Origin: Nostoc sp. NIES-3756
GTDB lineage: Bacteria > Cyanobacteriota > Cyanobacteriia > Cyanobacteriales > Nostocaceae
Direction: 5' to 3'
DNA length: 64,000 bases
Assembly (NCBI RefSeq): GCF_001548375.1
Contig: NZ_AP017295.1
Span: 2,142,501 to 2,206,500 of the forward strand
In this document: piece by piece, positions 38,200-46,303 of the stretch
Position numbering within the stretch: position 1 is the stretch's first letter
How the letters are laid out: the number at the start of each line of letters is the position of its first letter
Notes under the pieces: model-generated
What the model saw: only the letters and a program-made list of their open reading frames with translations
Told to the model about the DNA's origin: nothing
Databases searched by the model: none
Translations under genes and position numbers: made by a program

Positions 38200-38220
38200 T
38201 ATAGGTGTTATTCACCTATA
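38200..38220 (+). promoter_or_regulatory. Dyad (operator or mRNA hairpin) before the first peptide gene
   Basis: tataggtg-ttatt-cacctata: perfect 8-bp arms, 23 bp ahead of the start codon and just before the gaggtaa ribosome site. Could bind a dimeric regulator or act as a 5' mRNA stem. No equivalent precedes the second peptide gene. Confidence 0.5.
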
Positions 38221-38243
38221 ACAGTAAGTGAGGTAAAGAATTT

Positions 38244-38444
38244 ATGTCAAATCAAATCATGCCATTTGTTCAAGATAACGAACTGTTCTCTCAAATGTCT
38301 GCTGAAGAAGCTGCTACCCTCAGTGGTGGTGGACCCGCAGCTGGTGCATACGCAGGTATTTACGCAGTAGGCGGCGGGCTTTTCGGTAGTGCAGTCGCAC
38401 AAGCTGGGATATTAGCGGCTTCACTTAACCCTACCATCGGGTAA
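38244..38444 (+). CDS. Double-glycine-leader bacteriocin-like peptide 1
   Basis: 66 residues. An acidic leader ending in EEAATLSGG is followed by a small, glycine- and alanine-rich hydrophobic core starting after Gly-Gly, with GxxxG-type spacing (GAYAG) and the end ASLNPTIG. This is the layout of peptides exported by peptidase-containing ABC transporters, which cut after GG. No Cys in the core, so lanthionine formation is unlikely. A gtgaggtaa ribosome site precedes the ATG. A 17-bp-arm terminator follows, so it is its own transcript. It is paralogous to the peptide at 38919. Bacteriocin activity is inferred. Confidence 0.75.
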   Translation: MSNQIMPFVQDNELFSQMSAEEAATLSGGGPAAGAYAGIYAVGGGLFGSAVAQAGILAASLNPTIG

Positions 38445-38470
38445 GCTTGTTTCCATAAATTGAGGTCAAG

Positions 38471-38519
38471 AATGCGCCCACCTCACTACTTAAAAGTGAG
38501 TGAGGTGGGCGCATTTTTT
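38471..38519 (+). terminator. Very strong terminator after peptide 1
   Basis: Perfect 17-bp arms (aatgcgcccacctcact / agtgaggtgggcgcatt), 11-nt loop, six T residues after it. Starts 26 bp past the stop codon. Confidence 0.93.
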
Positions 38520-38918
38520 AGACATCTTGTGGCAATAAACAGTTTCTTTCTTAACTGCGTCTTCCCCCACCCATCTATAAGAAATTAAGTTTTTCTGCAA
38601 TTTTTTAAGGGTAAGGAAGTGAATAATTATCTTTATTTCCGGTCAAGAGCGGACTCCAGACTTATTCTGTATGTCTATCAATTCTTATTGCTAGATTGAG
38701 AACATTTTGTATTAAGTATTCACTCAATAAAATTGATTAGACTTTGCTTACAAGGATTCACTATTAAGTTATAAGTGGACAAGAAAAATTGACTATTAAC
38801 AAACATAAAACTTGGATATTTACCTTCATGTTATCTGTGATTAGTAGGGATGTGTATACATTTAGCTATGAAAAGGTGCCACTTCACTCTTAATCCTGAT
38901 TAATTGAGAAAAGACAAT
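38520..38918. other. Spacer between the two peptide genes
   Basis: About 400 bp of AT-rich sequence. No gene or strong structure seen; it must contain a separate promoter for peptide 2, since the terminator at 38471 isolates it. Confidence 0.45.
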
Positions 38919-39113
38919 ATGCTGCAAATTACCGATCTCGAAAATAAGAAACTGTTTAGCGCAATCTCTACTGAAGAATCCACTACCATTAGTGGCGGTG
39001 GGCCGCAATCAGCTGCCTTAGCAAGCATCATTGCAATAGGTAGTGGCATTTTTAACAATGCAATTGTACAAGCTGCGATATTTGCGATCGCACTTAACCC
39101 CACCATCCCGTAA
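38919..39113 (+). CDS. Double-glycine-leader bacteriocin-like peptide 2
   Basis: 64 residues from the ATG at 38919 (a TTG at 38904 is an alternative). Leader KLFSAISTEESTTISGG, then a hydrophobic core ending IALNPTIP. It aligns to peptide 1 without gaps from the GG site to the end: both have a Pro directly after GGG, a GxGxF-type centre and a shared LNPTI end. The nucleotide match continues past the stop (taagcttgtt). The pair thus arose by duplication, and the two different cores suggest a two-component toxin or variant set. No immunity or transporter gene is obvious beside it. Confidence 0.72.
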   Translation: MLQITDLENKKLFSAISTEESTTISGGGPQSAALASIIAIGSGIFNNAIVQAAIFAIALNPTIP

Positions 39114-39167
39114 GCTTGTTTAACTAAATGTCCATTAAAGAGTTATTTGCTAGTGTGGTAAAATTCA

Positions 39168-40060
39168 CTAAAGAAGACGACTCTCTAGGTTAGCTAAGTA
39201 AGCCTTGGGGTCTCGGCGAAATCGATACTGTTCAATTCTGGCTTTGTGGTGTTTTTGCAATTGAGAGCGTAATTCGAGCCAAGTATGAATATCAACTTGT
39301 GCTAAATCAGATGCGGTAAAAGAATGAAGCGAAGTTGCGATGGCGCAAGCGCCCGCCGTAGGCGATGGCGTTCCGCCCAGCGTAGCTGATCCCACAGGCA
39401 AGTTTGACAGAACCACGAATAACGAGGGATGAGGGGGCAACCTTACGACCAGTACAACGACGTTGATGATGACGTAGCATACCAAAAGCATGTTCTAAGT
39501 CATTATTAGTTCTGGGAAAATCTTCAATTTCGTAACAATGAAAAAGTCCAGACCAGTAGTTATTGGTGGTTTTTATAAAGTTATCGATGGCGGTATTTAG
39601 TGTACCAGCTTTCTACTTTTGTTGGGACATTTATGTTAACAGTTGCTGATAACTTTGTTTGACTCCAGCAGCATCAAGAGCTATTTTATTGTTGAGAATA
39701 TTACTAGCTTTATCAACCCAATCATATGCAACCCTAACAGGTGAAAATAAAGATGCAGTCACAGATAATCCCTTGGCTAGGAGGTGTTTTAGGTTAACTA
39801 AAGGTAGTGGTAAAGCACTTTTTTTCCATTCGTTCTAAGCTTTGCTCTATCAATATCAAATTTTCTGGTAACTTTAATCCAGATGCCTCTAATGGTGGAT
39901 GACCATCATTGGTTATAGAACTAAGCACTGCCGAGCAATAATATTCAATAATAGTTGCCATTTCTTGAGTTTCATTGGTAACACTACGTTCAATATCTCG
40001 TAATCGAGAATATTCTCAATTATGAAACACAGTTTTAACTGTTCAGACAATAGTTCTGGT
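39168..40060 (-). pseudogene. Degraded transposase (several stops, repeat insertion)
   Basis: Minus-strand pieces read in order: VRVAYDWVDKASNILNN (about 39720), a stop near 39640, LNTAIDNFIKTTNNYWSGL, EDFPRTNNDLEHAFGMLRHH, RRCTGRKVAPSSLVIRGS, then a HIP-like GC-rich repeat at about 39340-39395, and RSQLQKHHKARIEQYRFR to the final stop at 39168. The PRTNNDLEHAFG and TGRKVA pieces are typical of a cyanobacterial DDE transposase family. At least two stops and the insertion make it non-functional. The start is not defined; the upstream limit is approximate. Confidence 0.75.
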
Positions 40061-40113
40061 TTTAAAAGCCAAAAAATTTGTCTAATAAAAAAAGCCTGCC
40101 CTTAAAAGTGGGG

Positions 40114-40129
40114 TAGGGTGGCCGCCGAG
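40114..40129 (+). repeat. Left 16-bp inverted repeat (pairs with 44440-44455)
   Basis: TAGGGTGGCCGCCGAG. Its exact reverse complement lies at 44440-44455. The next 20 or so inward bases are loosely similar in both copies (TAC.GT..CGAA...TATTG), as expected for old transposon ends. The two enclose the hlyD-glycosyltransferase pair. Confidence 0.8.
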
Positions 40130-40614
40130 TGCTACCGTGACGAATACTATTGAGTAGAAATGAAAACAGACACAAATTCAAGAATTATGTCTAAACATTT
40201 AATCTGAAAGAATTGATTATTATAGCTTAATCATCAAATTGAGTATAGCATCTAATAGGCTATTGGCTATTTAGCTAATAAACTAACTTTAATCAATATT
40301 TCTATTTTATATCAGTATATTTTATTGATTTACTCAGATTGCATTATTACTTATCTGAGTATAAGCAGAAGAATTTCTCAAAGACTTATATCTCAATATA
40401 ATGTCTAAATCGTTTATTTATGAAGCTGGAATCTGAAGGATTATTAAAAATAATCAAGAGTACTTAGGTTTGATAGTCTTCACTCTAAGCAGATTTCATT
40501 TATATCAGTTATCTAATTGATTTGATGTGAACTTCAAATGGATTAACTTAAATTTAAACTTGATAAATCATTAGAGTTGAAGTATGAAATTATCTCAACA
40601 CAAACGGTTTAATT
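40130..40614. other. Promoter region of the hlyD-glycosyltransferase pair
   Basis: 485 bp, strongly AT-rich, no ORF or clear hairpin. Presumed regulatory region inside the left inverted repeat. Confidence 0.45.
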
Positions 40615-41955
40615 ATGCCAATGTTCAAACGTCCTCATGCTTCCCAAAGTACTGAAACTGTTAATGGTCAGCCTTCATCTCTTCATGAGTTAAAAGTCTT
40701 GCGTGAACCAAAGTCAGTACGCTCTCTAGCCTCCAATGTAGCAATGATTCTAATCAGTACTGCATTGCTAAGTTGGTCTTTCCACTTCATGAAGGCTCAA
40801 CTAACAACTGTAAATAGCGTTGATGCAGTTATGAACGGTAGGCTGACGGACATACGAGCACAACAAGAAGGTGTGCTTTCAAAAGTTACAGTCAAAACTG
40901 GTCAGTCTATAAGCTCTAAGGAATTGTTATTTGTTATAGAAAATCAACGAGCTAGCCAACTTCAAGCTCAAGAAATTTCTAGTCGCCTGAATCAACAAGA
41001 AGCAGAATTGAGACAGTTAGAAGAACGTTTAGCGCATAAACTGTCACTTCTGAATATAGTAAATCGAGATGCTGTAAACCAAGAGAGGTTGGCAGTCTCG
41101 GAGAATCAACAAAACCAAAAGCAATTACTGTCCGATCTTGAAGCTACAAAGTCGCGTTACAAACTTGCACAATTAAACTATAGGCGAGCAAGGCTTTTAA
41201 AGTCAGAAGGAGCGATTGCCGAAGCCAGCTTTGATGCAGCAGAGGTCGAACTCCAACAACGTGAAAGTGAAGTAAAAAGCCTGCAAGCTAAACTTGCAGC
41301 CTTACAGGTTAACCAAGATGCTGTTCGGAATGGCTTATCCTTATCTAGAACAAGGAGTAACTACGACCCAAGTATTCGTTTAGTAGAATTGCAATTGCAA
41401 ATTGCTGAAGACCAGCAAGGAATTCAAACCTTGAAAAAAAAGATTCAAGGAACTAAAGCAGAGTTTAGTCAGGCAAAGAAAGATTTACAACACAAGCAGG
41501 CTGTGACAATCAAATCACCGGAATCTGGAGTAATGTGGCGGGTGACTGCCCAACCTGGCAAATTTGTGCAAGAAGGAGAATCTCTAGGACAAATTGCGGT
41601 CTGTAATGAACGATGGGTAGATGCTTGGGTGGACGAACAGAAGGTGCAATTACTTCAAGTTGGAACTCCAGCCGAGATTAAGCTAAATGGTACAGCGTCA
41701 TCCATTACCTTTACAGGAAAAATCTCGGTTATCCGTTCGGGGATCGGACGATTGTCTGCCGGAGAAGATACTGTTGTAGCAATGATGCCAAACTTACCAC
41801 GACATACGCAAGTTCAGATTAGATTAGATACCGAACCTAGCCCTTACTCATCCGAGAATATGCGTAATGGCAATCTTTGTTATGTCGGTTATACAGGGCG
41901 GGTAGTATTCAAGGTGCAATCTACCAGTTTTTTGCGGGTTCTTAATTTGCACTAG
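40615..41955 (+). CDS. HlyD-type membrane-fusion protein
   Basis: 446 residues. One membrane helix (VAMILISTALLSWSFHFM, about 42-59) follows a cytoplasmic N-terminus. A split lipoyl domain (DIRAQQEGVLSKVTVKTGQS and TIKSPESGVMWRVTAQPGKF) flanks a coiled-coil hairpin of about 170 residues, and a beta-barrel ends the protein. It may be an exporter adaptor or, given the BcsA-like glycosyltransferase gene 58 bp downstream, an Alg44/HlyD-like conduit for exopolysaccharide, as reported for cyanobacterial cellulose systems. The nearby GG-leader peptides raise a peptide-export option, but no peptidase-ABC gene is present. Confidence 0.85.
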   Translation: MPMFKRPHASQSTETVNGQPSSLHELKVLREPKSVRSLASNVAMILISTALLSWSFHFMKAQLTTVNSVDAVMNGRLTDIRAQQEGVLSKVTVKTGQSISSKELLFVIENQRASQLQAQEISSRLNQQEAELRQLEERLAHKLSLLNIVNRDAVNQERLAVSENQQNQKQLLSDLEATKSRYKLAQLNYRRARLLKSEGAIAEASFDAAEVELQQRESEVKSLQAKLAALQVNQDAVRNGLSLSRTRSNYDPSIRLVELQLQIAEDQQGIQTLKKKIQGTKAEFSQAKKDLQHKQAVTIKSPESGVMWRVTAQPGKFVQEGESLGQIAVCNERWVDAWVDEQKVQLLQVGTPAEIKLNGTASSITFTGKISVIRSGIGRLSAGEDTVVAMMPNLPRHTQVQIRLDTEPSPYSSENMRNGNLCYVGYTGRVVFKVQSTSFLRVLNLH

Positions 41956-42046
41956 TTATTAGTAATTATACTTTTTCCATAAAAACACACTTATTACAGT
42001 TTTTTACTTCCTCTTGCTCAAGGAATTTTCAGTTTTTCATACTATT

Positions 42047-44233
42047 ATGAACAATGACGAAAAACGAACCTCAAAAAGTTTTTTTTCAGGGGTCTGGATA
42101 CTGTTTATCATCAGTGCTATCGTATTTGTATCAACAGTATTTATTAGTACTTGGACAAGCACAGGACCAACACTTTTTCCAACCTATGAAGTTAATCCAA
42201 GTATGACTCGATTATTGCCAACTGTATTACAGATTCCATCCATTGATTGTGAATTATTATTTCCTAATGTTGCTGTTATTTTAGTTTGTGTTTGTCTGCG
42301 GTTTATTCAACCTACAAATGGTACCCGCTTTGTCATGAAATTAATCCTATTATTTCTGGCAACACGTTACTTTATCTGGCGAACAGTTGCCACTTTAAAT
42401 TTTTCCCATCCAGCTAGTGTAGTTTTTTCTTTAACAATTTATATTTTAGAAGTAATTTCCTTTTTTTCTTGCTGTTTATATACACTGCAAACTATTTGGT
42501 CAAACTCCAAAGTACGAAGCGCAGAAGCGAATCAATATTCTCAAGCTGTTCTTTCTGGCCAATATCTTCCCTCAGTTGATGTGCTGGTTCCTACTTATAA
42601 TGAACCAGACTATATTGTTCGCCGAACTATTATCGGCTGTCAGGCAATGGAGTATCTCAACAAAACTATTTACATTTTAGATGATACTCGCCGCCCTCAC
42701 ATTAAAGCACTGGCACAGGAATTGGGATGTGAATACATCACTCGCCCAGATAATACCCATGCAAAGGCTGGTAACTTAAATAACGCGTTGAAGCATATTG
42801 ACGGTGAATTAGTTGTATCTATTGATGCAGACTTTGTGCCATTCAAAAACTTTTTGACTCGAACAGTTGGCTTTTTTCAAAATCCAAAAATTTCCCTTGT
42901 CCAGACTCCACAATACTTTTACAATGCAGACTATCATTCTCGAAATTTAGGGTTAGAAAATTTTCTACCCAATGATTTAGAGCATTTCTATGGATTACAG
43001 CAATCAAATCGAGATGTAGGCAATAGTGTGATTTGCTGTGGCAGTTCCTATGTTGTTCGACGAAGTTGTCTTGATGCCGTTGGAGGTTATTACACTCGAT
43101 GCTGCGTTGAGGACTTTCAAACATCTTTGCGGATGTTGACGCAGGGTTTTCGGCTGATTTTTCTCAATGAAGTTCTTAGTACAGGAGAATCAACTCGAAC
43201 CTATACAGATTTTATCGATCAGCGACTTCGCTGGTTACAAGGAAATTTTCAGGTTTACTTTTGTGGCGATGATATTCCGATTTGGTCGAAACTAAACTGG
43301 ATTCAAAAAAGCTACAGCATATCGCAATTTCTTTATTGCTTTCAATCAGTGTTTCGAGCTGTTTTTATATTGGCACCTCTGTGCAGTGCCTTCCTTGGAA
43401 TTTCACCCTTTATTGCAACCTCGCCTGAAATTCTCTACTACTTCATGCCATTCTGGTTGTTGCATATTGCAATTTATGGTTGGGCATCAAATTACCGAGT
43501 TTCTTACTTTTGGAACGAAGTATACGAAACAATCTTTTGTTTTCCAGCACTCAAGCGATTGTGTCTCATTATCCGCAATCCTTTTGCTAGAGCAAGTCGG
43601 GCTACTCGTAAAGGGGTCAAGGCAGATCGAAAAAATTACAATTTCGATCATACATTGCCACTCATTATTCTTTTAGCATTGTCGGGATTGATTCTTGGAT
43701 TGCATCTTCTTGGGCTACAACTTGGAGTTTGGTTAACTTTGGATGAAAGTTCAAGTGTATTAAGATTCTGGCTTTTCTACAATGCTCTATTTATGGGAGT
43801 AGCTATTCTATCCGCTATCGACCAGCCAATTCGGCGGACAATGGATCGTTTCCCTTTAAAAACAGCTTGTAAGATCACAACTAAAGATAAAGTTTTTTTG
43901 GGTTACACTCAAAACCTTTCTGAAAGTGGAGCTAGAGTGGTATTGATTAAGCCAGATGTCGCCCTCAATACATTGATCGTCGAGATTACATTTTTGGAGT
44001 ATGGTTTTTCCATACAGGCGGAGGTTGTTCGTTATTTTTTTAAGAAAGATGAGTTCGGGATCGCCCTGCAATTTGTCCAGCTTGAAACTGAGCAACAGCG
44101 TAAATTGGTTGAGGTGCTGTATACCGAAATGACTTGGTGGAAACAGCGCAAGAAGCCTGGAACTTTAGACTCTTTTCTAGCGATGATAGCCTCTACCATT
44201 CAAGCAAGACCACTTCTCAATCGGTATCACTGA
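42047..44233 (+). CDS. Cellulose-synthase-like (BcsA-type) processive glycosyltransferase with PilZ domain
   Basis: 728 residues from the ATG at 42047 (a TTG at 42014 is the longer option). Two-plus N-terminal membrane helices, a GT2 domain with VDVLVPTYNEP, DDTRR, the DAD metal site (SIDADFVP), TPQYFYN, VEDFQTSL and the QRLRW product-site motif, further membrane helices, then a PilZ domain with RTMDR (RxxxR) and NLSESG (N/DxSxxG) that should bind cyclic di-GMP. It polymerises a beta-glucan or similar polymer while exporting it through the inner membrane, switched on by c-di-GMP. BcsB, BcsC and BcsZ are absent. The polymer identity cannot be told. Confidence 0.9.
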   Translation: MNNDEKRTSKSFFSGVWILFIISAIVFVSTVFISTWTSTGPTLFPTYEVNPSMTRLLPTVLQIPSIDCELLFPNVAVILVCVCLRFIQPTNGTRFVMKLILLFLATRYFIWRTVATLNFSHPASVVFSLTIYILEVISFFSCCLYTLQTIWSNSKVRSAEANQYSQAVLSGQYLPSVDVLVPTYNEPDYIVRRTIIGCQAMEYLNKTIYILDDTRRPHIKALAQELGCEYITRPDNTHAKAGNLNNALKHIDGELVVSIDADFVPFKNFLTRTVGFFQNPKISLVQTPQYFYNADYHSRNLGLENFLPNDLEHFYGLQQSNRDVGNSVICCGSSYVVRRSCLDAVGGYYTRCCVEDFQTSLRMLTQGFRLIFLNEVLSTGESTRTYTDFIDQRLRWLQGNFQVYFCGDDIPIWSKLNWIQKSYSISQFLYCFQSVFRAVFILAPLCSAFLGISPFIATSPEILYYFMPFWLLHIAIYGWASNYRVSYFWNEVYETIFCFPALKRLCLIIRNPFARASRATRKGVKADRKNYNFDHTLPLIILLALSGLILGLHLLGLQLGVWLTLDESSSVLRFWLFYNALFMGVAILSAIDQPIRRTMDRFPLKTACKITTKDKVFLGYTQNLSESGARVVLIKPDVALNTLIVEITFLEYGFSIQAEVVRYFFKKDEFGIALQFVQLETEQQRKLVEVLYTEMTWWKQRKKPGTLDSFLAMIASTIQARPLLNRYH

Positions 44234-44264
44234 ACAATCCTTTAATTTCCGGCAATCTTTTCCT

Positions 44265-44408
44265 TTAAGTCACAAATGCCTCCACAAGTATTTCTTCTAG
44301 TTTATTGATAATTGAGGCAGCTGACTTAATTTTTTTATTTTCGTGTATTACACGGAAAGGTATATCTATCTTCTCCAAGTAGTACACGGTAAATCCGCCG
44401 TTTTTTTG
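44265..44408 (-). pseudogene. C-terminal fragment of an unrecognised gene
   Basis: A 47-codon open stretch without a start reads GFTVYYLEKIDIPFRVIHEN and continues through IINKLEEILVEA to a TAA at 44265. An in-frame TAA at 44409 closes it upstream, next to the right inverted repeat. Amino-acid composition is protein-like. I do not recognise the family. Probably the truncated tail of a gene cut when the hlyD-GT module arrived. Confidence 0.4.
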
Positions 44409-44439
44409 TTAAGCAATATTTCGCCAACCGTATCCATAT

Positions 44440-44455
44440 CTCGGCGGCCACCCTA
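44440..44455 (-). repeat. Right 16-bp inverted repeat (pairs with 40114-40129)
   Basis: CTCGGCGGCCACCCTA, the exact reverse complement of the left copy. About 4.34 kb separate the outer ends. Confidence 0.8.
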
Positions 44456-44552
44456 TGTTTTCGTTACTTATTGCGACTAAAGAGATATTAATAAATAAAA
44501 TTCTATTTTGAAGTCGGCTCGGTGACTGGGTTTCAAACACCTAAGTCCTTAC

Positions 44553-45389
44553 CTATCCTTTACCTCCTGTAAAGGTAGCAGTTTGGATAAAGTAGCGGTT
44601 AAAGAAAGCATATATACCTAAAGCAGGGAGGGTAAATACCATAGAAGCTGCCATGATGTAGTTCCAATAACTAATGTATAAACCTTTGAAGGTGTTCAAA
44701 CCCAAGGGTAGAGTGAACATTTCAGGGTCAAATAAAATAACCACGGGTAATAAGAAATTATTCCAACTACTCATAAAGACAAAAATGCCTTGTGCTGCTA
44801 GTGCTGGTTTTGCTAAAGGTAGGACAATATATCTAAAAATTCCCCAGGTATTTAAGCCATCTAATTGGGCAGCTTCTTCTAATTCTCTGGGAAAATTAAC
44901 AAAAAATTGCCGCATCATAAAGATAAAAGTAGCATTAACCATGCTAGGTACAATCATGCCTTGATAAGAATTTAACCAACCGATCGCCTTTAAAATCAAA
45001 AATGTGGGAATTAATGTAATTTGTGCTGGAACTGCCAAAACTGCCAAAATTAACAAAAACCAGAAGTTTTTACCTATAAAGTGCAGTCTAGCCAAGGCAT
45101 AACCCGCCATAGAGTTAAATATTAAGTTTAAGAGCGTCACGCTAACAGCAATAAATACACTGTTGAACAGCCAACGCCAAAATAAAGGCTCTTGTAAAAA
45201 TATTTGCTTGTAATTATTTAAGGTAAAGTTTTTTGGTATGAAATTAGTGCCACCGATTACTATTTCTGATAACGGTTTAAATGATGCTGACAATGCCCAT
45301 AAAAAAGGAATCAAAGTAATAATTGCATAAATTGTCAGCACCAAGTATAAAAATAGTTTGATCCAAGGTATGCGAGAAATTTTATTCAA
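44553..45389 (-). CDS. Sugar ABC transporter permease (MalG type)
   Basis: 278 residues, six membrane helices. EAA loop EEAAQLDGLNTWGIFRYIVL near 165-185. Overlaps the upstream permease by 4 bp. Last gene of a three-gene operon with no ATPase. Confidence 0.9.
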   Translation of the reverse strand: MNKISRIPWIKLFLYLVLTIYAIITLIPFLWALSASFKPLSEIVIGGTNFIPKNFTLNNYKQIFLQEPLFWRWLFNSVFIAVSVTLLNLIFNSMAGYALARLHFIGKNFWFLLILAVLAVPAQITLIPTFLILKAIGWLNSYQGMIVPSMVNATFIFMMRQFFVNFPRELEEAAQLDGLNTWGIFRYIVLPLAKPALAAQGIFVFMSSWNNFLLPVVILFDPEMFTLPLGLNTFKGLYISYWNYIMAASMVFTLPALGIYAFFNRYFIQTATFTGGKG

Positions 45390-46279
45390 CCTTTTTCGCC
45401 TCCAAATAAATGTCTTTGAATTAAAGTTATGGTAATGATGACTACTGCTAACAAAAAGGCAATCGCCGCAGCATAACCCATCTGTAAATTACGAAATACT
45501 GCTTGGTAAATTAACAAAACTAAAGTCAGAGTAGCGTTGTTCGGCCCGCCAGTACCAGCCGAGAAAATATAAGATTGGTCAAATAGTTGAAAAGTACCAA
45601 TGATGCCAATAGCTACAACAAAAAAGGTGACGGGATTGAGCAATGGAATAGTAATATAAATAAACTGCTGCCAAGAATTTGCCCCATCAAGTTCTGCCGC
45701 CTCGTACAGTTTTTGTGGAATATCCTGCAATGCTGCGAGATAAATCACCATATAAAATGGCGCAGTTGACCAAATATTCATAATCATGATGGCTTTGAGT
45801 GCTACAGCCGGATCACCCAACCAGTTATAAGTAGGTAAACCGATAAAAGCCAGAACATTATTTAGTAGCCCATCAGTATTATAAATCCACATAAAAATGA
45901 GCGTTAGCACTGCGGAAGAAGTCACTGTAGGCAAAAAATAGAGGATACGCCACCAATTTTTTCCGCGAATACCTGAGTTCAAAGTTACTGCCAAAACTAA
46001 AGCTAAAATAGTTTGCGAAGGAACGACAATCGCGACGTATTCTGCTGTATTTTTTAAAGCAATCCAAACTCGTTCATCCTCAATTAAGCGGCTGAAATTA
46101 CGAAATCCGATGAACTGATATTCAATCCCGCCCAGAAGTTGCACTTTATGAAACGACAGAAAGACAGCGTAGAGAATTGGTAAGACAACAAAAGTTATCA
46201 AAACTAGAATAGTGGGTGCTAGGAAAAGATATGCTGCTAGATTTTCCCTCAGATTCGACCGAATGCTAATTTGCAACAC
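45386..46279 (-). CDS. Sugar ABC transporter permease (MalF type)
   Basis: 297 residues, six membrane helices, first at about 16-40. EAA loop YEAAELDGANSWQQFIYITI near 195-215. The next gene overlaps it by ATGA-type coupling, and the binding protein gene lies 24 bp upstream. Confidence 0.9.
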   Translation of the reverse strand: MLQISIRSNLRENLAAYLFLAPTILVLITFVVLPILYAVFLSFHKVQLLGGIEYQFIGFRNFSRLIEDERVWIALKNTAEYVAIVVPSQTILALVLAVTLNSGIRGKNWWRILYFLPTVTSSAVLTLIFMWIYNTDGLLNNVLAFIGLPTYNWLGDPAVALKAIMIMNIWSTAPFYMVIYLAALQDIPQKLYEAAELDGANSWQQFIYITIPLLNPVTFFVVAIGIIGTFQLFDQSYIFSAGTGGPNNATLTLVLLIYQAVFRNLQMGYAAAIAFLLAVVIITITLIQRHLFGGEKG

Positions 46280-46303
46280 AATTTTACCTCAATCTAATTA
46301 TTA

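Larger units (their letters stand above)
37902..38243. other. Spacer upstream of the first GG-leader peptide gene
   Basis: AT-rich, 342 bp. Holds a terminator-like hairpin at 38012-38042 and the dyad at 38200-38220 just before the peptide gene. No further gene seen. Confidence 0.5.

Noticed and set aside
40615..44233. HlyD gene as the dedicated exporter of the GG-leader peptides
   Set aside because: A peptidase-ABC gene is missing and the adjacent partner is a glycosyltransferase; the inverted repeats group HlyD with that enzyme and leave the peptides outside.
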